DNA of 64,000 nt, taken from positions 3,187,001-3,251,000 of the forward strand of contig NC_059401.1 in the NCBI RefSeq assembly GCF_905220565.1, in the 5' to 3' direction. This stretch comes from Melitaea cinxia. Taxonomy: Eukaryota > Arthropoda > Insecta > Lepidoptera > Nymphalidae. Position 1 is the first letter of the stretch; each line of letters begins with the position of its first letter. This document shows, piece by piece, positions 57,747-64,000 of this stretch. A program made the translations under genes and the position numbers. The notes under the pieces were generated by a model that was given only the letters and a program-made list of their open reading frames with translations, had not been told where the DNA came from and made no database searches.

Positions 57747-60700
57747 CTAGTACGGTCTCGATAGTTCTTTCGAACGTTTCAATTGAACTTTGAGTCTCTT
57801 TGTACCTATTTGGAAGCCGTTCATCGCTTGTATGGCGGCCTGAGCCGAGGCCGCGTTGTCGTAGGAGACGAAACCGAAGCACTTTGATAGGTTCGTCTGT
57901 TTGTCTATGAACACTTTGGCCGATATCACGTGACCGAATGGTAGGAAGGTAGACGCCAGGTCAGTGTCCGTGAACTCCTGCGGCAGGTGGTATATGAACA
58001 GGTTGCCACCCTCCGGTCCTAGAACATTCAAAAAACAAATCATTATGTTTAACATACACACACCGTCGTCTGTTCCTGAGGTCACTTTTTCTTTTAGTCG
58101 CTTTTTGTTAACTTACTGGAGACTAGAAATTTAACAGCAGCCGCTTCAAATTATGAATTGTAAAGTCAAGGCAAATCGTTTACAGGTATTTTTTTTTATA
58201 TTCTGCTCAAAATCTGGAGCAGTCCGTTTGAGGAATTACCACGACCTTACAGACGATCACAGTCTCTACGTCTCCTATTTATGGAGTGCTGATCGTCGCC
58301 TTGTGTTATAGTGAACAAGGATTGTGAACCTACCCTCACATGTAAATTAATTTGAATAATTTTGCTTTAAGATAGTTTTTATGTATATACAAAGTGTTTT
58401 ATTATTATTGAAATACAGTAACCTAATAGTTAAACAATATTCCGTTCAACTGTTTTATACACAGTGGTGAGTAAGGTGACCAGAACTCCGGCGAGAGATT
58501 GGAGGTTAGGTCGGCAAGGCACTTGCGATGCTTCTGGTGTTGCAGGCGTATATAAGCTATGGTAATAGCTTACCATAAGGTGTGCCGTAAGCGTGTTTGC
58601 CGAGCAAGTTTTACGAAAATATTTATTATGAATATACTTGATACCTACCCTCGACCTGCTTGCCCGCGGCCGCGGCAGCCGCCGAGCCGAGTACGGAGCC
58701 GAGCGGCGCCGCCGCGTACGCCGCGCCGAACTGAGCCGCGTACGCCGAGCCCAGCGGCTCCGCCGTCGACCCTACACACAACATACATCCATTACTCAAC
58801 ATATCAACTTTATTACAGAGAAAATAGTGATCAACCCTAAGTGTAAATGCACCATAATTCCCTTCAATACTATAGTTTAAATATACCATCTAAAAATTAT
58901 ACAATAAATAGCGATACATCCTACGTATAAATGTACTAAGTGCAAAATTAAAATAAATCTCTTCAAAGCCATGGTTTAAACATACCACCTACCCGGCCTG
59001 TTTTGCTAGTTGTGAATAACGCTATTTTTCGGATGACCGTATCAAACAGATAGAAGTCGATGATATATTACTCTTTTCGTCATGGATTTTCACTATATAT
59101 ACGAGATATTTCAATTTGCAAATTTGAATTTAAAAGTTGTGTTCATAAATTGAGGAGAAACAGTTCCTAATTGTCTCTTACCGCCTGCTGTTTAGGTCTG
59201 TTCGTAACTTATGTGAAGAATAAACTGTATTCACGACATTTATAACCGGACATTAATTTTCACTGAGGTAGGTACATCAGGAAATATAAGTAGTTGCTAT
59301 AGATAAAATTATTAACCCTACTGTATCAAGTAGATAATGATATTATTCATTAAAGAAATTTCTCACCATGACATATTTGTTACTCTGAAATATCTGCATG
59401 AAAAAAGTATATACCTAGTGTTGAGTAATTTTATCGTTCTATGGATATATTTGAAAACTACTGTTGTCAAACTTTAAAAACGTTAATTGTGAATTAATAA
59501 TCTTTCTTTTAATTTACATTATTCTAAATGTGGTTCCGTTTAGAAGTAGGAACAAGAAAGACACACAAAAAAAAAAACGATTTCTTTTTCTGTTTACTAA
59601 AACTAGGACTCTACATTCAATATTAAAATTAATGGCTTTAGCCCCAAAAGTAATTTTGATTTTGTACTTACTACTATTATATACTTGAGTTCACAAGCAA
59701 GATACTTTAGGTGGATTTGAAAAAAATAAGTGTCTGTTTAAGTAAATCATAAAGATTTGAAAAATAAAAATAGTTATTATGTGTTCATATTTTTAGTACA
59801 ATACTGTGGTAATTCTTTTTTATATATTGTCTGTAAGTTGTTACTAATATACCTGGCCATATAAAAATAAATTGAAAAAAGAAATCGCCTTCAATTGCAT
59901 ATATGCTTTCGACAAATGTCATTACAATGTTTCCAGAAAGAAAAAGCTACAACTGCGTATAAACATAATTTCTTAATTTGAAATATTTTATCCGGCATAG
60001 ATATCAAACTGTACGTCCTAGTCAACTAAATACTATTTTACTCTATTATTTTTTTATAACATAAAACAATGTTAAGTTAGTTCTGTACAAAACAATAAAG
60101 TTGACAAACAAACAAATGACAAGAAAATGTATATGTACAATTTATGCTATAAAGACACATAACTACTCAAAGACACAAACAAAAAAAAAAAAATGATTTT
60201 CAAGCTCATGCAAAAACAAAAAGGACGAATGTTAACTAACAAGATCTGTTTTGTCGCAATTATTTATTGATAAAAAAAACATGAAAATTAAATTTTAGTA
60301 AGTTAGTACTGTGCGTTTAAGTAAAAAAAAAATTTTTTTTTGCGACACTGCTTTCTTTACGAATGTTAAGTATTATTCACACAGAAAGGTCAGAACAAAA
60401 TCTAAACACAGTTTGAACATAACGACATTCATAACTTAGCATAACAACCACTAACTATCACGTATCAGTATTTTTTAAACGAAAAAAGTATAAAAAAGAA
60501 ATTCGCGCTACATTTTATCAACAAGGTTTTCACAAAAACATTTACCGTAATATTTAATATATATAAACGAACGCAATTTTTACACGTGCGACCGCTTAAT
60601 TCGGAATAAAAATGGCGATCATTTCGAAAAAAACTGATACGTAACCATAGTTGAATACATAAATAAAAACGCGAAAAAAAAAAAAACAAGCGAAACCCAC

Positions 60701-63571
60701 GTTGACACAATATTGGATTTAAGTTTCGCTATCAATTCCTATACAAAACGCTGCAAATGAGAAAAAAAATAAAGGTTTTAGTTTCATGAAATATTACTGT
60801 AAAAAATAAAATGGCGTTTTTGCCGATTGACAGTTGAGAAGCCTAATTATCATTCAAAGCAAATTTAAATCGATTTACGATGCAGATTAAAACGCACAGT
60901 AATCAAACCAAGCCAATTTAGACTCGTGCAATAAATTATGTAGACGATAATCGTTGATCAACAGATTTTTTTCAACAGATCTTTAATTAAAAGCAAAATA
61001 AATCATCCACGATAATTTGTTGCATTTTTCCGCGTTACCAACAAAGATGTCATTCCATAACATACACTATCGATCTCATTGTTGTTTACCTGTGATGTTA
61101 GTCTTCCCGAGAAGACCTGAAGTGTGAAAAAGTTTCATCGTTAATAAACGTGATTTTTTTTAAACTCTCAACGCATTAAAGCCCAATCTGAAAGAGGAAA
61201 GTTTTGCGGACAAAAAAGATCATTACGGTTTTTTTACGACCATCTTATGTGGCAACATTCCAATTAAGATTTGGACAGGTAAGGCAATTAGGCCGGAATT
61301 TATAGAACCTAAATTGTCATTCGGAGGATGAATTTGCGAAAGGGACAAAGGGGACCAAAGCAAAAACGTCAATTAAGAGTTGCCATTTTGAAATTTGTAT
61401 TTGCCGAAATTAGAAGATTTTCCAGTCGTTCCATTTGTTTGAAAATTTTTAATCGTGAGTAAAATCTCTGTCAACTAATGTTAATTATTCGACGTTTTAA
61501 TTTTATAATCTTTAGAAACGCAACCAGTATTTCGTATACTGAAATAATTTTTGTTATATTGTTACTTTACATATATTTGCAAAAATGACATTTGAAAACA
61601 AATTATATTCGTAACATTCCAATTTTTTTAAATAAAGCTTAATGAATAAGAGAAACTTAGCATGTACAATGATATACTTACATAATTGCGGCGCAGTGGG
61701 CTGTGGGGCGGTGGCGGGTGCCATCGGCGCTGCCTGCGTCACTACCGGCTGCGTCATTGCTGCAAGTGCTGCTAAGTTCTGAACGCTAACTGGAGCCAGA
61801 AGACCCCCCAACTGTTCAGCCGCTCCACTTCCTATACTACCAACCCCCCCGACACCGGTGACACCACTCACGGCGCTGCCGCTTAGTCCTGCGCCATTGA
61901 AACCGATATCCTGATAGTTAACACCTAAGACCAGATAACGAAAATGTAACACAAAACGGTTAGGGTTAAAGAAAAATATGGAATAGGTTGAGGTTAGGAT
62001 ACGTAAATTAAAACAAATAAAATGAAACAAAAAAATTTAGGCAAAAACACAAAGTAAATAAAATTTTAATAACAATTAGCTCCGATTTATTCATGCAAAA
62101 TTGTACAATAAATATTAAAATAAAAACTGTTTAATTGGTTTACGAAATGAGTGTAATTAGCAATATATTTTTATTTATATTTAACTACTGTGCCTACATA
62201 TTTATTTGTAAGGGATGGAACAATAAAAAGTAAGTTTTGCGCAAAGTGGAGAAAAACGCTGGAATTCAAATGCGGCATAATTAAACGACCCGGTTCTAAA
62301 TGAATGCATAATTAGTCCTAATCGTAACTGTTTCCAATTACGCTGTGTGCGTAAATTGCTCCAATTGTTTTTCACTTGTCGAAATTAGGCCTATTGTGTG
62401 AAGAGGAAAAGTAAAAAAAAAATGATTCCGTATTCGATTTCATTTGAGTAATATAATAACGTCTTGATTGTAATCACTAAAATAATTATCTATGAATGAT
62501 TTTCTATCGTAAATAATTTACACTTAAGTCTTATAAAGAACAATATTTACGTTCTAATATTTTATTTAAAACAAGTTAAACTAACCTTGCAATAACGTTG
62601 ACCCTTGCCCTTGTAATAGTTGTTGTTGCAGACCAACTGCTTGAAGTTGTTGCAACAGTTGCAATTGTGTTGCAGGCGACAACGCAGCTTCAGACGCGAG
62701 GTACGCAGTTGGCGCAACTGGCGTCGTTAATCCCCATAAGCTGGCTTGCATTGCTTGTAACTTCTTTTGTTCCTTCTCTTTTTGTGTATCTGCGAATTTT
62801 ACCACTAGCGGCGCAGAGCATCCCTCCATCGTTTGACTATGGTGTAGCGCCTGTAAATCATGTTCATTGACATTAATTAATAATATAACAAATTTTAAGG
62901 TAGTAGTCGACCGTCAACGATGCTTACTATTTTCTTGAACAACTGCTTCGAATATTATATTTTTTGTCTATTTCACTTACAAGAAATTTGAAAGGTGTAC
63001 AACGGGGTGTGATAAAAAACGGGGTAGTTAAATAATTGTTAGTATTTTAGATTTTTCTCTCAAAGTTGAAAAAGGGTTAAGTGAAATTCGGTCAATTGCT
63101 ATCGATATTTATATTTTTTTTTTCAAGAAATTACGGGCTTAAAATATTTTTAGGGAAAGTATGTATGATATTTCTTTGACATTCTTGATGAAGCTAAATA
63201 AATGAATTTAAGTACAATGTAAGATATTAAAGAAACTTGCATGTTTCGAAAGGCATTCTAAAACACGTATCCGCTAACTTACAGTGGAACAGTATAGTCA
63301 TATAGTGAATCAAAGCTTTGTCCTTCATATTTTTACTCCTTTCCTTCCCGAGACGAGGTCATTGTCTAGCAGTGGGTTTTATTGGTAAATACCTTGATAG
63401 CAGCGATGGCGGCCTGTTTTGACACAAATGTCACGAACGCGCAGCCCTTGCTCTGTCCCTGGGCGTCTCGCAGCACCGTACACTCCTCTATCGCTCCGTG
63501 ACCCGAGAACAGGGCGCGGACGTCGTTCTCCGACAACTTCTTATTCAGCATGCCGACAAAAAGCTTGCGCT
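57747..63571 (-). CDS. aret: Arrest/Bruno-1 (CELF family) RNA-binding protein, 3' part of gene
   Basis: CELF/Bruno proteins bind U/G-rich RNA to repress translation (oskar in flies) and set alternative splicing. Exons present: 63571-63393, 62850-62586, 61924-61682, an optional 27-nt microexon 61116-61090, 58771-58649 and 58018-57747. All phases fit, about 359 residues without the microexon. RRM2 starts ERKLFVGMLNKKLSENDVRA, continues EECTVLRDAQGQSKGCAFVT and finishes MEGCSAPLVVKFADTQKEKE. The linker has QLLQQLQAVGLQQQLL, VQNLAALAAMTQPV and an Ala-rich AAAAAAGKQVEG. RRM3 shows GNLFIYHLPQEFTDTDLAS and KCFGFVSYDN, and ends KRLKVQLKRSKELSRPY. The linker and TDTDLASTFLPFG favour arrest (bru1) over bru-2 or bru-3. 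RRM1 and the 5' exons lie beyond the right edge. Confidence 0.93.
58195..58612 (+). repeat. SINE-B copy, interrupted, in the last arrest intron
   Basis: CTCAAAATCTGGAGCAGTCC at 58205 and GGTGAGTAAGGTGACCAGAA to AATAGCTTACCATAAGG at 58465-58580 are the two halves. 58270-58450 between them is foreign and unrecognised. Confidence 0.65.
58772..61681 (-). other. Large arrest intron with one microexon candidate
   Basis: AT-rich. The only coding candidate is 61090-61116. Poly-A/T runs are frequent (59569-59580, 60181-60195, 60677-60690). No mobile element recognised, in contrast to the UGT introns. Confidence 0.5.
61090..61116 (-). CDS. aret: Candidate 27-nt cassette microexon of arrest
   Basis: On the minus strand: CACTTCAG|GTCTTCTCG...ATCACAG|GTAAAC. 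Both splice sites are good, the length is a multiple of 3, and in the required phase it adds about nine residues (LLGKTNIT plus junction) without a stop. Skipping it joins TTAT to GGTCG and makes a Trp codon at the junction. It is supported only by signals and phase. Confidence 0.55.
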
Positions 63572-63626
63572 CTGTTAACAACAAGTAGAAAATTAATAAC
63601 TTTAGTATTATATATATATATATATA

Positions 63627-63634
63627 TGTCGATG

Positions 63635-63698
<64 letters not shown>

Positions 63699-63706
63699 CA
63701 TCGACA
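63627..63706. repeat. 80-bp perfect palindrome around an (AT)n core
   Basis: TGTCGATGTATAAATA at 63627-63642 and its exact reverse complement TATTTATACATCGACA at 63691-63706 flank about 48 bp of alternating AT, itself self-complementary. It lies in the arrest intron 55 bp upstream of the exon at 63571. Confidence 0.95.
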
Positions 63707-64000
63707 TCCACGCGTTCGTATTTTCCTGTACCTTGTTTTCATACTACTTTCATACATTCTAGAATTTTATTGCTTATCTTATAAGCTTATATTATAAAAA
63801 AAATATTGGTACAACTACAATATTATAATTTAAACTTTACAGTTAGCTGTTCTAATTAATAGTGTCAAGCAAACGTTTTTAGCAATAAAATTTTAAAGAT
63901 TGTCAGAAATAAGCCACGTGGATATCACTCTTATTGGGCGGAAAATTACCCGCGTCGCTATCAAGCGTCACGGTCTGCGAGCGAGTCGCTGCAGGCGCCG
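63707..64000 (-). other. Arrest intron up to the window edge
   Basis: The last 70 bases (63930-64000) turn GC-rich. An upstream arrest exon may begin here, but I could not match a frame to RRM1 or the RRM1-RRM2 linker. Confidence 0.35.

Noticed and set aside
58559..58840. Arg/Pro/Ala-rich plus-strand ORF
   Set aside because: Antisense of the Ala-rich arrest exon 58649-58771; no independent evidence.
63930..64000. Possible further arrest exon at the right edge
   Set aside because: It is GC-rich and has a GTAATT that could be a donor on the minus strand, but no frame matches RRM1 or its linker, so it is not called.

Overview
The window is nuclear DNA from an insect, almost certainly a moth or butterfly. 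It is AT-rich, its genes are split by introns with ordinary GT-AG sites, and most of it is interspersed repeats of the kinds that dominate lepidopteran genomes (tRNA-headed SINEs, short Helitron-like repeats ending in CTAGT, RTE and Jockey LINE ends, TIR elements). I cannot name the species. Most repeat and gene assignments are my recognition of sequence; no database was searched.

Layout. (1) About 1-42 kb, minus strand: a UDP-glycosyltransferase (UGT) locus. Two intact, very similar first exons (40983-41849 and 21145-21999) and one decayed first-exon relic (29667-29968) lie upstream of a single set of downstream exons (3097-2872 and 1736-1520). The exon phases fit exactly, and the rest of the gene runs off the left edge. 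This looks like a UGT1A-style arrangement of alternative first exons, spread out by many transposons. (2) About 43.4-45.2 kb, minus strand: a complete four-exon cornichon gene (144 aa). (3) 45.7-53.2 kb, plus strand: a complete eight-exon ER lectin gene of the ERLEC1/XTP3-B type (about 516 aa), head to head with cornichon. (4) 57.7-63.6 kb, minus strand: the 3' half of an arrest/Bruno-1 (CELF family) RNA-binding protein gene, which continues beyond the right edge.

Mobile DNA between and inside the genes includes: a seemingly intact autonomous PIF/Harbinger element (17047-20974) with both its genes, its TIRs and a TTA target duplication; a broken Tc1-like element with 250-bp TIRs (6144-7798) sitting in a Helitron-like repeat; a hAT element (25287-28343, 8-bp target duplication) inside a SINE, itself carrying a 1.8-kb TIR-bounded element whose only ORF is the C-terminal part of a reverse-transcriptase-type protein with a restriction-like endonuclease region; a frameshifted Jockey-type LINE (about 34.5-37.1 kb); and dozens of short copies.

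Repeat names used below are local labels. SINE-A: tRNA-headed SINE, about 320 bp. SINE-B: about 280-bp repeat. SINE-C: about 300 bp, sharing its 3' end with an RTE-like LINE. MITE-D: about 450-bp element with inner inverted repeats AACCGACTTC/GAAGTCGGTT. Repeat F: about 250 bp with a CGTAACG..CGTTACG hairpin. Hel-G, Hel-I and Hel-J: short Helitron-like repeats. SINE-H: short RTE-type 3' end. LINE-tail: 3' end with a CAATAAAGT motif.

The host genes are mostly secretory-pathway or RNA-control genes. Cornichon (ER cargo export) and ERLEC1 (glycoprotein quality control) share a promoter interval of about 540 bp. UGTs act in the ER lumen on small lipophilic compounds. Arrest/Bruno-1 controls splicing and translation.
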